Source: Prochlorococcus sp. AG-347-L19 (GTDB taxonomy: Bacteria > Cyanobacteriota > Cyanobacteriia > PCC-6307 > Cyanobiaceae). From it: a stretch of 52,927 nucleotides of DNA. Position numbers and translations under genes: made by a program. The DNA lies in assembly GCA_003278895.1 (NCBI GenBank), contig QCCO01000006.1:1-52927 (forward strand), in the 5' to 3' direction. How positions within the stretch are numbered: the first letter of the stretch is position 1; each line of letters begins with the position of its first letter. The notes below the pieces were generated by a model. The model saw nothing but the letters and a program-made list of their open reading frames with translations. It was not told where the DNA came from and did no database searches. Shown piece after piece: positions 10,174-19,770 of this stretch.

Positions 10174-10902
10174 ATGGTTAAAGCTAATAAATCAAAAAAT
10201 AATGTTAAAAACCTTAAAACAGTCTCAATAAATAATTTGAGTCACTTTTATGGAAAAAATGAGAATAAAAAACAAGTTCTTAATGACGTTAATTTAAATA
10301 TTGATAAAGGAGAGTTGGTTCTTTTGAAAGGACCTTCTGGATGTGGTAAAACGACTCTTCTAACATTAATTGGTGCCTTGAGAACCTGTCAAAGTGGAGA
10401 TTTAACTGTATTAAATAATCAGTTAAATGGAGCATCAAGGAAAACTCGTCAGATTCTTAGAAGAAGTATTGGAATGATTTTTCAAGGTCACAATCTTCTG
10501 AGATGTTTAACAGCAGAACAAAATGTCCAGATGGGTGCCGATTTAATAAAAGGTTTAACATATTTGCAAAGACGTGAAATAGCAAGGAATTGGTTGTCAG
10601 CTGTAGGATTAGAAGAACATCATAAAAAGTTGCCAAATGACTTATCTGGTGGGCAGAAACAGAGAGTAGCAATTGCTCGAGCTTTATCTGCTAATCCAAA
10701 ACTTTTATTAGCTGATGAGCCGACTTCTGCTTTAGATAGTGTCACAGGAAGAGAAATAGTAACCCTTTTAAGGAAACTAGCAAAAGAGCAAAATTGTTCT
10801 GTACTTATGGTGACGCATGATCCAAGAATTTCTGATATGGCTGATAGGATATTAAATATGGAAGATGGTAAAATATATAGTGCTCATAGTGAGCTAATAT
10901 AA
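10174..10902 (+). CDS. devA: DevA-like ABC exporter ATP-binding protein
   Basis: This is the ATPase subunit of the DevBCA-type exporter, 242 residues. Walker A GPSGCGKT (53-60), signature LSGGQ (157-161), Walker B LLLADE (177-182) and the H-loop His in VMVTHDPR are all intact. It belongs to the LolD/MacB-type subfamily. An N-terminal Lys/Asn-rich extension of ~15 residues precedes the ABC fold. As the fourth gene of the overlapping pcyA-devB-devC-devA run, it is very probably co-transcribed with them. Confidence 0.92.
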   Translation: MVKANKSKNNVKNLKTVSINNLSHFYGKNENKKQVLNDVNLNIDKGELVLLKGPSGCGKTTLLTLIGALRTCQSGDLTVLNNQLNGASRKTRQILRRSIGMIFQGHNLLRCLTAEQNVQMGADLIKGLTYLQRREIARNWLSAVGLEEHHKKLPNDLSGGQKQRVAIARALSANPKLLLADEPTSALDSVTGREIVTLLRKLAKEQNCSVLMVTHDPRISDMADRILNMEDGKIYSAHSELI

Positions 10903-10920
10903 TTAAAAGTTAAAAATTTT

Positions 10921-11070
10921 ATGTCTAAGAGAAGGAATCTAAAAAAAGAAAAGCAGGAACGTAATAGAGCCTATGCTAGAAAATTCAAAAAAAGGAAATT
11001 AAGAACTGATGGAAGACCTGATGGTGGAAACGTTACAGGCACAGCAAATAATGGCGGTGCAGCTGATTAG
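10921..11070 (+). CDS. 49-aa basic protein with Gly-rich tail
   Basis: A short gene encodes 49 residues: a strongly basic first half (MSKRRNLKKEKQERNRAYAR) and a Gly/Asn/Asp-rich second half (DGRPDGGNVTGTANNGGAAD). The composition suggests a nucleic-acid-binding or ribosome-associated micro-protein with a disordered tail. I recognise no family. It begins 18 bases after devA in the same direction and could be read from that transcript. The biased amino-acid use and unbroken frame support it as real, though the evidence is limited. Confidence 0.55.
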   Translation: MSKRRNLKKEKQERNRAYARKFKKRKLRTDGRPDGGNVTGTANNGGAAD

Positions 11071-11131
11071 GGAATATCTTTTATTTTTATCTTTTGGAGT
11101 TTAATATATCATGCATATTTAAGACATAATC

Positions 11132-12043
11132 ATGAATGTAAGTATTGTTATACCGACTTACAATAGATTACCTATATTAGAGAAATGTCTATTTGCGCTT
11201 GAGAATCAAAAATTAAATACAAATATCCGTAATTATGAAGTAATAGTAGTTGATGATGGATCAACTGATGGGACAACCTCATGGATAAATAAAAACAAAG
11301 CTAATCTCCCGCACGTTATTCTATTTCAGCAAGAACATGGTGGGCCTGCACTTGGAAGAAATTTGGGGGTAATTAAATCAAAATTTGAAATTATTATATT
11401 CATTGATAGTGATCTTATTGTTTTAGACAATTTTATAAATTGCCACGTAGAAAAATTACTTGCCTCTTGGAGAAAAAATGATAAAAAATGTTTTACCTAT
11501 GGCTCGGTAGTCAATACATCTAATTTTCTAAATCCTCAAAGTGAAAAACATAAAATAATGGACACTTCTTTTGCATACTTTGCTACTGGGAATGTAGCGA
11601 TATCAAAAGAATTGATTTTAAGTGTGGGATTATTTGATACTTCTTTTAGTCTTTACGGTTGGGAGGATTTAGAACTTGGAGAAAGATTAAAAAAAATTGG
11701 GACAAAACTAATTAAATGCCCAAATGCAGTAGGTTTTCATTGGCATCCGCCTTTTAATTGCGAACAAATAGATTCATTAATAGCTCAAGAAAAAGAGCGA
11801 GCAAAAATGGCTTTAGTGTTTTATAAGAAACACCCAAATTTAAGGGTAAGATTTATGATTCAATTAACTCCTCTTCATAATTTACTTTGGCAAATTCTTT
11901 GCTTGGGAGGACTAATCAGTGTTGATAGAATCCTTCCTTTGTTAAGATTCCTAGTTAATAGAAGAAGAAATAGACTTGCACTTGAGATACTTAGGGTCCC
12001 TCTAAATATGATATACATTGAAGAGTTAACCAAATCAAGATAA
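11132..12043 (+). CDS. family 2 glycosyltransferase
   Basis: This is a 303-residue GT2 (GT-A fold) transferase that moves a sugar from a nucleotide donor to an acceptor. It has the N-terminal SIVIPTYNR, the nucleotide-binding VVDDGSTDG (~42-50), the DxD-type motif IDSDL (~92-96) and, further on, the acceptor-side GWEDLELGERL (about 190), whose ED is the likely catalytic base. The C-terminal 80 residues contain a hydrophobic region that may touch the membrane. It stands alone and probably serves surface polysaccharide or LPS decoration; the exact sugar is not predictable. Confidence 0.85.
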   Translation: MNVSIVIPTYNRLPILEKCLFALENQKLNTNIRNYEVIVVDDGSTDGTTSWINKNKANLPHVILFQQEHGGPALGRNLGVIKSKFEIIIFIDSDLIVLDNFINCHVEKLLASWRKNDKKCFTYGSVVNTSNFLNPQSEKHKIMDTSFAYFATGNVAISKELILSVGLFDTSFSLYGWEDLELGERLKKIGTKLIKCPNAVGFHWHPPFNCEQIDSLIAQEKERAKMALVFYKKHPNLRVRFMIQLTPLHNLLWQILCLGGLISVDRILPLLRFLVNRRRNRLALEILRVPLNMIYIEELTKSR

Positions 12044-12071
12044 AAAACTTTTAGAAATACACATCACTTGC

Positions 12072-12077
12072 TAGAAT
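12072..12077 (+). promoter_or_regulatory. putative -10 box of the rpsB promoter
   Basis: TAGAAT (or the overlapping TATTAT at 12077-12082) would start transcription at about 12084-12090, just before the first complementary arm of the rpsB leader. This gives a leader of about 85-90 bases. No clear -35 is seen. Confidence 0.35.
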
Positions 12078-12096
12078 ATTATGAGTAAATTTCACA

Positions 12097-12169
12097 CATC
12101 TGACAGTTTCGGGTGAATTTTTAATTTTAATTCCCAGTCAGATGGAGGCGAACCCGAAACCCTTTTTTT
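12097..12169 (+). promoter_or_regulatory. structured rpsB leader: interleaved stems plus U-run
   Basis: Four arms lie in the order A-B-A'-B'. CATCTGAC (12097-12104) is complementary to GTCAGATG (12137-12144). GTTTCGGGT (12106-12114) is complementary to ACCCGAAAC (12152-12160). Both pairings are perfect and interleave, which is pseudoknot topology. B-B' is followed by seven T (12163-12169), as in an intrinsic terminator, four bases before the rpsB ATG. A Shine-Dalgarno-like GGAGG (12144-12148) sits between A' and B'. By analogy with S2 autoregulation in other bacteria, this may let S2 control rpsB-tsf. The function is inferred. Confidence 0.65.
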
Positions 12170-12173
12170 AATT

Positions 12174-12878
12174 ATGGCTGTTGTATCACTATCAGAAATG
12201 ATGGAAGCTGGTGCTCATTTTGGGCATCAAACTAGACGTTGGAACCCCAAGATGTCTAAGTATATATATTGCGCAAGAAACGGAGTTCATATTATTGATC
12301 TTGTAAAAACAGCATTGTGTATGAATAATGCTTATAAATGGACTAGAAATGCAGCAAAAAGCGGTAAACGATTCCTATTTGTAGGTACAAAAAAACAAGC
12401 ATCAGATGTTGTAGCTCAAGAAGCTACCCGATGTGGAGCTGCATATGTAAATCAAAGATGGCTTGGAGGGATGTTGACTAATTGGACAACAATGAAAGCT
12501 AGGATTGAAAGATTAAAGGATCTAGAAAGAATGGAAAGTAGCGGTTCAATATCAATGAGGCCTAAAAAAGAAGCTGCAGTATTAAGGAGAGAACTTGAAA
12601 GATTACAAAAATACTTAGGTGGACTTAAGGGTATGAGAAGATTGCCAGATGTAGTTGTATTGGTTGATCAGAGAAGAGAATCTAATGCAGTATTAGAAGC
12701 TAGAAAATTAGATATCTCATTAGTATCAATGTTGGATACAAATTGCGATCCGGATTTGTGTGAAGTTCCAATTCCTTGTAACGATGATGCCGTTCGATCT
12801 GTGCAACTTATTTTAGGAAGACTTGCAGATGCCATAAATGAGGGTAGAAAAGGCTCTAATACCGAAAGAAAAAATTAA
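12174..12878 (+). CDS. rpsB: 30S ribosomal protein S2
   Basis: The 234-residue protein has classic S2 features: the N-terminal [19 protein letters not shown], then [12 protein letters not shown] (~77-88), [11 protein letters not shown] (~101-111) and the C-terminal [12 protein letters not shown] segment. S2 binds the small-subunit body/head junction with S1 in many bacteria. Length is normal for cyanobacteria. It is followed after 44 bases by tsf, the usual order. The ATG lies only four bases after the U-run of the leader, so translation initiation must be affected by leader folding. Confidence 0.97.
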   Translation: MAVVSLSEMMEAGAHFGHQTRRWNPKMSKYIYCARNGVHIIDLVKTALCMNNAYKWTRNAAKSGKRFLFVGTKKQASDVVAQEATRCGAAYVNQRWLGGMLTNWTTMKARIERLKDLERMESSGSISMRPKKEAAVLRRELERLQKYLGGLKGMRRLPDVVVLVDQRRESNAVLEARKLDISLVSMLDTNCDPDLCEVPIPCNDDAVRSVQLILGRLADAINEGRKGSNTERKN

Positions 12879-12922
12879 ATTCCAATTTAAAACTTACTAT
12901 TCACTATTTTTTATTAATTCAA

Positions 12923-13579
12923 ATGGGAAACATTACAGCAAAACTTGTAAAAGATCTTAGAGACAAGACTGGTGCAGGAATGATGGACTGCAAAAAAGCA
13001 CTTAACGAAACTGACGGGAATTTAGATAAAGCTTTGGAATGGTTAAGAAAGAAAGGCATAGCTAGTGCTGAAAAGAAATCGGGAAGAGTAGCGGCCGAAG
13101 GGTCAATTGGTAGTTATATACATACAGGATCAAGAGTAGGAGTTTTACTAGAGTTAAATTGTGAAACTGATTTCGTTGCTAGAGGTGATATATTCCAATC
13201 TCTATTGAAGGATGTCTCAATGCAAGTAGCAGCATGCCCAAATGTTGAGTATGTATCAATTGATGAAATACCTGAAGATGTTGTGGAAAAAGAAAAGCAG
13301 ATTGAAATGGGTAGGGATGATTTATCTGGAAAACCAGAACAAATTAAAGAAAAAATAGTTGAAGGGAGAATAGCAAAAAGACTTAATGAGCTTGTTTTGC
13401 TCTCGCAACCCTACATTAAAGATAGTTCTCTAACAGTTGAGGATCTTGTTAAACAAGCAGCTGCAAAAATTGGGGAAAATATCAAAGTAAGACGCTTTAC
13501 AAGATATACATTGGGTGAAGGTATCGAAAAAAATCAGATGGACTTTGCTGAAGAGGTCGCATCAATGCAAACAAACTAG
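12923..13579 (+). CDS. tsf: translation elongation factor Ts
   Basis: EF-Ts is the nucleotide exchange factor for EF-Tu. The N-terminal UBA-like domain carries [19 protein letters not shown] and [12 protein letters not shown], the canonical EF-Ts signature. The central core contains [11 protein letters not shown] (~76-86), with the TDFV contact to EF-Tu. At 218 residues it is the short cyanobacterial/plastid-like form lacking the second large repeat of E. coli EF-Ts. It is in the standard rpsB-tsf pair and probably shares the structured leader. Confidence 0.97.
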   Translation: MGNITAKLVKDLRDKTGAGMMDCKKALNETDGNLDKALEWLRKKGIASAEKKSGRVAAEGSIGSYIHTGSRVGVLLELNCETDFVARGDIFQSLLKDVSMQVAACPNVEYVSIDEIPEDVVEKEKQIEMGRDDLSGKPEQIKEKIVEGRIAKRLNELVLLSQPYIKDSSLTVEDLVKQAAAKIGENIKVRRFTRYTLGEGIEKNQMDFAEEVASMQTN

Positions 13580-13583
13580 TCAC

Positions 13584-14672
13584 TTGAATGATTTGAATAA
13601 TTTAAATAATTACATAGATAGAGATAAAATTAATTCTCAATTAGAGAGAGCAGAGATACAAAAAAGAATATTAACTAGAAATATCTATAGGGAATATGAA
13701 CTTTATCTTAATCTAGTAAGAGATCTACTTTTCATCTCTGTAGAAAAAGGCCTCAATCAAATATATAGTTATCCAACAATTAATGATAATTTCTTAAATG
13801 AAAATGAATTCTTTAGTCTTTTTGAAAAAGAAATAAGTAAATTAATATTTACTAATTTGCCCTTTTTAACAGTAGAACAATTAAAGATAAATGAATTTGA
13901 AAAAAAAAATATAAATAAGGAGATTAATTTTTGTATTTTTGATAGTTCCACAAAAATAAAGGATGATCAAAAAGAAAAATTTCAATTTGAAGATGGTTTT
14001 CAATTAAAAGAACCCATTCAGTTCGAGATTTCTGAAGACTTATCAAATAGTTCTGAATATTATCAAGCTCATGATTATGAGACATTCGTATCACTTGATT
14101 TAGATGATAACCAAAATAATAATTTTTTATCTAATAACAATATTTTTGAAAATTTAGGAGTTGAAAAACAATTTATTTCGTCCTTACTTGAATTAATAGG
14201 AGAAGAAAAGGTGGAAAAACCAAGATATCAAGAAAAAGAAAATATCAATCAAATGGATAATTTACCAAAAAATCAGATTTTTAATGATTTTGATTTAATA
14301 GACAAGTCATTGGAAAAATTACTATTTAATCTTTCATATAATATCAATCAAGAATTATTCAAGGCAAATCTAATAAAAAAGATGATATCTAAAGATACCT
14401 TCGATTACTTAGTAGACAAAAAATTTATGATAAAACATCCATATCCTTTTGTTATTAATTTCGAATTAAACTTAAATCGGTCATCATTAATCGGCAATAA
14501 TTTTCCAAGCATTATTTTCTTCAATATATCTACTATTGAGTTAGAGTTTAAAAATTTAAATCTTTCTATTCAAAGGAACAAAATAAATGAGCTAAAAAAT
14601 CAATTTCAGCGTTTGATTAAAAAAGAGACATATTGGAGGCAAAAAGAAATAACTTTGAATAAGATACGTTGA
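13584..14672 (+). CDS. uncharacterised Asn-rich protein between tsf and recG
   Basis: I do not recognise this protein. From a TTG four bases after the tsf stop it has 362 residues. A GTG 69 bases upstream, inside tsf, is also in frame but less likely. It begins with an Asn/Asp stretch and a helical charged domain (~10-110), followed by a low-complexity acidic/Asn linker (~130-240) and a more ordered C-terminal part ending in basic residues. There is no signal peptide or membrane segment. The position in an rpsB-tsf-orf-recG run hints at translation or genome maintenance, but that is only context. Confidence 0.7.
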   Translation: MNDLNNLNNYIDRDKINSQLERAEIQKRILTRNIYREYELYLNLVRDLLFISVEKGLNQIYSYPTINDNFLNENEFFSLFEKEISKLIFTNLPFLTVEQLKINEFEKKNINKEINFCIFDSSTKIKDDQKEKFQFEDGFQLKEPIQFEISEDLSNSSEYYQAHDYETFVSLDLDDNQNNNFLSNNNIFENLGVEKQFISSLLELIGEEKVEKPRYQEKENINQMDNLPKNQIFNDFDLIDKSLEKLLFNLSYNINQELFKANLIKKMISKDTFDYLVDKKFMIKHPYPFVINFELNLNRSSLIGNNFPSIIFFNISTIELEFKNLNLSIQRNKINELKNQFQRLIKKETYWRQKEITLNKIR

Positions 14673-14694
14673 AAAAATAACTCTTTTTTCAAAT

Positions 14695-17151
14695 GTGACT
14701 ATTAGCGAAAATAATAATAAATTAATTAAAGATTGGATAAGACCTCTTCAAAAATCTCTTACTATTGAAACTGAAAATAAATTTATTAATACCTTAGGAA
14801 GGGAAAAATATTTTAATGATTATTTGCATGAATCATTAAAAAAATTAGATAATCTAAATCTCTCAGAAAAATATTTAAGGATATTTTATGAATTTTCTAA
14901 AAAATTTAATGATTATAATAAATTAGATGAAAATCAAAGAAAAAGGTTAATTATAGATACAAGAAAAAATCTCTATAATCTAGGTAAAACTCTAGAATTA
15001 GAAAGTTCTAATAATTTTAATAATAATGTTTTTCTGAATAAAGCTGATTCAAGTTTGTCTTTTGATTCAGATATTTCATTAATAAAAAATGTAGGAAAAG
15101 TTTATAAAAATAAGCTTAATGAATTAGGGATATTTCATATAAAAGATCTAATTAATTATTTCCCACGAACATATCTAGACTATACTAATAGAGTCAAGAT
15201 AATAAATTTAAAACCAGAGAATTTATACACGTGCATCGCAAACGTTAAAAGATTTTATATTCATAAGAGTAAAAAAAACAGTAATTTATCAATAATGAAT
15301 ATTCTAGTTTCTGATGAAACGTCTTCAATAAAGGTTACAAAATTTTTTTTAGGAAGAAGATTTAGATCTTACTCCTTCTTCACATCTCAAAAATCTTTGT
15401 ATATTCCTGGAACCAAATTAGCAATTTCCGGTAAGGTTAAATTGACAGAGTATGGCAAAACTTTTGTAGATCCGCAGATTGAAATTCTTAAGGATAACAA
15501 TGATAATTTTAATTTCTCAGGCAAAATATTACCCTTGTATTCATTAGGTGAAGCTCTATCAAATATGAGTTTTATAAAACTTATGAAAAAGGTACTAATT
15601 TATGCAAAGCAATCTCCAGAAATTTTAAATAAAAAGCAACTTGATTCATTATCTTTATTATCAAAAGGAGAGTCGTTGATTAATATTCATTTCCCACCAA
15701 CTCAAAAGGCACTTATTGAGTCAAAAAAACGTTTGGTTTTTGATGAGTTATTCCTACTTCAAATAAAATTCCTACTTAGAAAAAGAAAGACGATTAAAAA
15801 TGTAACTTCCCAACAATTACCTCAAAAGAAATCTTTATTAAAAGAATTTTTAAATACTTTTCCTTTTGAATTAACAAAATCTCAAGAAAATGTTTTAAAT
15901 GAAATTAAGAAAGATATATCTAATAACGTACCAATGTCTAGATTGCTTCAGGGAGATGTGGGAAGCGGTAAAACTATAATTGCAATAGCGTCTCTTTTAC
16001 TTGTCATTGAAAAAAACCTGCAAGGTGCATTTATGGTCCCAACTGAGGTATTGGCAGAACAGCATTATAAAAATTTATTAAAATATTTGAATCCCCTTTT
16101 AGTTTCTGTTGAACTACTTACTGGGAATACTCCTCAAAAAAAGAGAAAAGAAATTTTCTCTAATTTGAACAATGGATTAGTTGATATCCTCGTAGGTACT
16201 CATGCATTATTTGAGGATAAAGTCATCTTTAATGCATTAGGCATGGTCGTAATTGATGAACAACATAGATTTGGAGTTACTCAAAGAAATAGATTACTAA
16301 ATAAAGGAGAAAATACTAACTTGTTATCAATGACAGCAACACCGATTCCAAGAACTCTTGCGCTTTCTATTTATGGTGATTTAGATGTGAGTCAAATTAC
16401 AGAACTTCCTCCTGGGAGAGTTCCTATAACAACAAAAATAATTTCAGAAGATGAGTTAACTAACTTGTTTAAGATTGTTGAAGATGAGATCAATAAGGGA
16501 AAGCAAGCTTATGTGATTTTGCCACTTATAGAAGATTCAGAAAAAATGAATTTAAGCTCCGCAAAGAAAACATTCAAACATTTATCAGAAGAGGTCTTTT
16601 TTAACAAAAAAGTTGGATTATTACATGGCAAATTAAGTTCACAAGAAAAGAATGAAGTAATTAATTCTTTTTTAAAGAATGAAATTAATATATTGGTTTC
16701 AACCACAGTAATTGAGGTTGGCATTGATGTGCCTAACGCCACAATTATGATTATTTATAATTCCGACAGATTTGGATTGTCCCAGCTACATCAATTAAGG
16801 GGGAGAGTTGGTAGGGGATCAACAAAATCTTTTTGTTATCTGGTAACCCCCGATAAAAATGGATTAGAAAATAAACGACTTTGTGTTTTGCAAAAATCTA
16901 ATGATGGCTTTTATATTGCTGAAAAAGACTTGGAGCTTAGAGGACCAGGCCAGATTTTAGGATATAGACAATCTGGATTGCCTGATTTTGTACTGGATAA
17001 TTTACCTAACAATAAATTTCTTATTGATAAGGCTCGTGAAGAGGCTATTAAGATTGTTAGTGATGATCCTGACTTAAAAGAAAATATTGTTTTAAGGAAT
17101 ATACTAATTGATAATTCTGATAATAAATTCATTCATGATTTCTTAAATTGA
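14695..17151 (+). CDS. recG: ATP-dependent DNA helicase RecG
   Basis: RecG is a superfamily 2 helicase that remodels stalled replication forks and branched DNA. The protein has 818 residues. A cyanobacterial N-terminal extension (~1-125) is followed by the wedge/OB domain (~128-265, with LINYFPRTYLDY). The helicase core has Walker A GDVGSGKT (420-427), DEQH (521-524), motif III SMTATPIPRTLALS, and the C-terminal QLRGRVGRG (motif VI). The start is GTG; an ATG two bases upstream is out of frame. It follows the unknown gene by 22 bases. Confidence 0.95.
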   Translation: MTISENNNKLIKDWIRPLQKSLTIETENKFINTLGREKYFNDYLHESLKKLDNLNLSEKYLRIFYEFSKKFNDYNKLDENQRKRLIIDTRKNLYNLGKTLELESSNNFNNNVFLNKADSSLSFDSDISLIKNVGKVYKNKLNELGIFHIKDLINYFPRTYLDYTNRVKIINLKPENLYTCIANVKRFYIHKSKKNSNLSIMNILVSDETSSIKVTKFFLGRRFRSYSFFTSQKSLYIPGTKLAISGKVKLTEYGKTFVDPQIEILKDNNDNFNFSGKILPLYSLGEALSNMSFIKLMKKVLIYAKQSPEILNKKQLDSLSLLSKGESLINIHFPPTQKALIESKKRLVFDELFLLQIKFLLRKRKTIKNVTSQQLPQKKSLLKEFLNTFPFELTKSQENVLNEIKKDISNNVPMSRLLQGDVGSGKTIIAIASLLLVIEKNLQGAFMVPTEVLAEQHYKNLLKYLNPLLVSVELLTGNTPQKKRKEIFSNLNNGLVDILVGTHALFEDKVIFNALGMVVIDEQHRFGVTQRNRLLNKGENTNLLSMTATPIPRTLALSIYGDLDVSQITELPPGRVPITTKIISEDELTNLFKIVEDEINKGKQAYVILPLIEDSEKMNLSSAKKTFKHLSEEVFFNKKVGLLHGKLSSQEKNEVINSFLKNEINILVSTTVIEVGIDVPNATIMIIYNSDRFGLSQLHQLRGRVGRGSTKSFCYLVTPDKNGLENKRLCVLQKSNDGFYIAEKDLELRGPGQILGYRQSGLPDFVLDNLPNNKFLIDKAREEAIKIVSDDPDLKENIVLRNILIDNSDNKFIHDFLN

Positions 17152-17208
17152 AAATTATCATTGTAATTTTTGATATATATGTCACCATAAATCAATTGCA
17201 AATTTCAA

Positions 17209-17892
17209 TTGAAAATTTGGCATAAAATACCAATTAAAGATAATGGAGATAAATTAATAGCTATACCTAGCTGCCTAAAGTTTTTAGATCCCCACCCTTA
17301 CTTTCATTTAGGAGCACCTTACAAAGATAGAACTTCTATTTGGAAATTAAGAGAGGAGGTTGTAAATAGATTAGTAAAAGTAAATGATTATTTGATATCA
17401 AAGAGTAGTTTTAACCTTTTAATTTATGACAGTTGGCGACCTTTAGAAGTCCAGGAATTTATGTTTAAAAGAGCATTTTTATTAGAGTGTGAAAAATCTG
17501 ATATTGATATTTCTTTTGAAAATATAAAATCTTATCCTTCGATTTTAAAAAAAGTTGAAAAATTTTGGGCATATCCTTCTCATGACACTAGGTGTCCTCC
17601 CCCTCATTCAACTGGCGGTGCATTGGATGTTTGTTTATCAGATAAAGACGGAAATCTTGTTGAAATGGGAAGCATGGTTGATCAAATGGACGAGACCTCA
17701 AATCCTTATTTTTATGCAAACATGAAGAATGAAGGAGCAATTATTTGGAATAGTAGAAGAAATTTATTAAGGGAAATTATGACTAAATTCGGATTTGCTC
17801 AACATCCTAATGAATGGTGGCATTTTAGTTATGGTGATCAATTATGGGCTTGGGAAAATAAAAAAGCAAATGCCCTATATGGAAAAATTTAA
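17209..17892 (+). CDS. VanX/DdpX-type D-alanyl-D-alanine dipeptidase (M15D)
   Basis: This 227-residue protein is a zinc dipeptidase that hydrolyses free D-Ala-D-Ala. The M15D motif HSTGGALDV gives zinc ligands His133 and Asp140. EWWHF supplies the catalytic Glu202 and ligand His205, and DSWRPLEVQ supplies the conserved Arg77. The start is TTG; no in-frame ATG lies near. No signal peptide is predicted, so it is cytoplasmic, as for DdpX/VanX. In an organism without glycopeptide exposure a peptidoglycan-recycling role is more likely than resistance. A second M15 peptidase lies about 6 kb downstream. Confidence 0.88.
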   Translation: MKIWHKIPIKDNGDKLIAIPSCLKFLDPHPYFHLGAPYKDRTSIWKLREEVVNRLVKVNDYLISKSSFNLLIYDSWRPLEVQEFMFKRAFLLECEKSDIDISFENIKSYPSILKKVEKFWAYPSHDTRCPPPHSTGGALDVCLSDKDGNLVEMGSMVDQMDETSNPYFYANMKNEGAIIWNSRRNLLREIMTKFGFAQHPNEWWHFSYGDQLWAWENKKANALYGKI

Positions 17893-17895
17893 ATT

Positions 17896-19683
17896 TTATT
17901 GATTTTCGTTTAGTAAATTTAATATATAATTTTCATCTTGAGTATTTATAAAATCTCCGAAATCCAAATCCAAATTACTCTTCCAATCATCAAATAATGG
18001 TTTAAGAGTTTTTTCTAAATCGTTAAGTTCCATTCTTTGTAAAAATGGTTTAGCAAGCCTTTGTAGATTTTTACTTCCCCCCAACCATAATTGGTATTTG
18101 TTTTGCCCACTTCCAACAAGTGCTAATTCGGCCATATAAGGCCTGGTACATCCATTCGGACATCCTGTCATTCTGAATAATATTGTTTTTTGTATTTTTA
18201 GATCTAATAGTAAATTTTCAATCCTTTTTAGTACATCAGGTAATATTCTTTCAGCTTCAGTCATTGCAAGACCACAAAGTGGTAAAGCGGGACAAGCTAA
18301 AGCGTGTCTTTGTATTTCATTAATGTTTTCTAAATTTTCGTATCCAATTTTTGATAGAGATTTTTGAATTTCACCTTTGTTTTTATTGGGGATATTACAA
18401 AGTAAAATATCTTGATTAGGTGTGAGTCTTAAATCTAAATTATATTTTTTAACAATACTTGTGATGGTATCCTTCTTCTCTCCAGATAATCTTCCTGACA
18501 ATAATGGTAAACCTACAAAATGGGATGTTTTATTTTGTTTATGCCAACCTAGGTAATCAATAAGAACCTTATCAGGTTCTTTTCTAATTTTTTTAATTTC
18601 TTTTTTGAAATACTTATCAGAAAGTATCTTTTTGAACCATTTAATACCTTTTCTATGAAGAAGATATTTCATTCTAGAATTTTTTCTTGATTTTCTATCA
18701 CCATAATCTCTTTGAATAGCCACAATGCTTTGTATTAATTCATAAACATCAGGTTCTTCCACATATCCAAGTGGATCTGCAATCCTGGCAAAGGTCTCCT
18801 CATTATTATGTGTGCGACCCATGCCACCTCCAACATAAAAGTTGCATCCTTCTAAATTTCCATCTTTAGAAGTAAAGGCAACTATTCCTATGTCATTTGT
18901 AAGAAGATCAACAGAATTGTCCCCAGGAACTGTCACGGCACATTTAAATTTTCTCGGTAAATAAGTTGAACCATAAAGAGGCTCATCTTTTATTCCACTA
19001 AAAACATTATCTTTGAATTGGAGCTTCCTAATTGCTTCAATATCTTCATCAGGCTTTATGGTGTATTCTAAATCTCCATCAGCCCAAAGTTCTAAAAAAG
19101 TGCCTTGGCCAGCCATTGGGGTGAGAAGATCTGCAACTTTTTTTGCCAATGCTCTTGCAATATTATAGTCTGGCGAATCAAATGGAGCTGCAGGAGCCAT
19201 AACATTTCTATTAATGTCTCCACATGCAGCTAATGTGGAGCCCATTGAATTTACTATTGTTTGAATTACTTCCTTTAGGTTCTCCTTTCTGATTCCATGC
19301 ATTTGAAAGGCTTGTCTTGTAGTGGCCCTAAGTGTTCCATTACCTAGTTTGTCAGATAATTCATCTAATGCTAAAAATAATTTCCCAGGGACTTCACCGC
19401 CCGGATTTCTTAACCTAAGCATCATTTGCCAATCTTTACTTTTGCCCGGCCTTCTATTTTCCCTGTTATCTTGTTGATAACTACCATGAAATTTTAATAA
19501 CTGAACTGCATCATTAGTAAAATGATCACTTTCATTGACTAATTCTGTAGCAAGTGGTTCCTTAAGAAATTGGCTACTTTTTTTAAAATTTTCAAATTTA
19601 GAGACTTCTAGTCCATTTGCTAAACAAACAGTCTCTCCATTTGCAGAATCTTTTTTCTTTTTTACTTTCTCAACCTTGATCAA
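17896..19683 (-). CDS. sir: ferredoxin-dependent assimilatory sulfite reductase
   Basis: Reduces sulfite to sulfide with six electrons from ferredoxin, using siroheme coupled to a 4Fe-4S cluster. The cluster ligands are Cys464 and Cys470 (ACPALPLCG) and Cys508 and Cys512 (TGCPNGCTR). The ferredoxin-type nitrite/sulfite reductase half domains are seen as RATTRQAFQMHG (~130) and the ACGDINRNVMAPAAP siroheme-binding region (~165). The protein has 595 residues. Chosen start is TTG with a Lys-rich leader; the true start could be slightly internal. The active-site pattern and length fit sulfite better than nitrite reductase, though the two are related. Confidence 0.9.
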   Translation of the reverse strand: MIKVEKVKKKKDSANGETVCLANGLEVSKFENFKKSSQFLKEPLATELVNESDHFTNDAVQLLKFHGSYQQDNRENRRPGKSKDWQMMLRLRNPGGEVPGKLFLALDELSDKLGNGTLRATTRQAFQMHGIRKENLKEVIQTIVNSMGSTLAACGDINRNVMAPAAPFDSPDYNIARALAKKVADLLTPMAGQGTFLELWADGDLEYTIKPDEDIEAIRKLQFKDNVFSGIKDEPLYGSTYLPRKFKCAVTVPGDNSVDLLTNDIGIVAFTSKDGNLEGCNFYVGGGMGRTHNNEETFARIADPLGYVEEPDVYELIQSIVAIQRDYGDRKSRKNSRMKYLLHRKGIKWFKKILSDKYFKKEIKKIRKEPDKVLIDYLGWHKQNKTSHFVGLPLLSGRLSGEKKDTITSIVKKYNLDLRLTPNQDILLCNIPNKNKGEIQKSLSKIGYENLENINEIQRHALACPALPLCGLAMTEAERILPDVLKRIENLLLDLKIQKTILFRMTGCPNGCTRPYMAELALVGSGQNKYQLWLGGSKNLQRLAKPFLQRMELNDLEKTLKPLFDDWKSNLDLDFGDFINTQDENYILNLLNENQ

Positions 19684-19770
19684 AGGACCAAAACATATCT
19701 CTTTTTATACATTAGCGAAAAGCTTATTTAACTGGTAGTAAATTATAGTAAGTGAAGTCATATTTTTTTC

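Noticed and set aside
12142..12171. Nine-codon reading frame (MEANPKPFF) in the rpsB leader
   Set aside because: It could be a leader peptide, but it is too short to support, has no codon bias pointing to attenuation, and lies within the B' arm and U-run that are explained by structure.
13515..13583. GTG start for the gene after tsf, giving a 65-base overlap
   Set aside because: The extra residues are encoded by tsf in another frame. A TTG four bases after the tsf stop is a simpler start.
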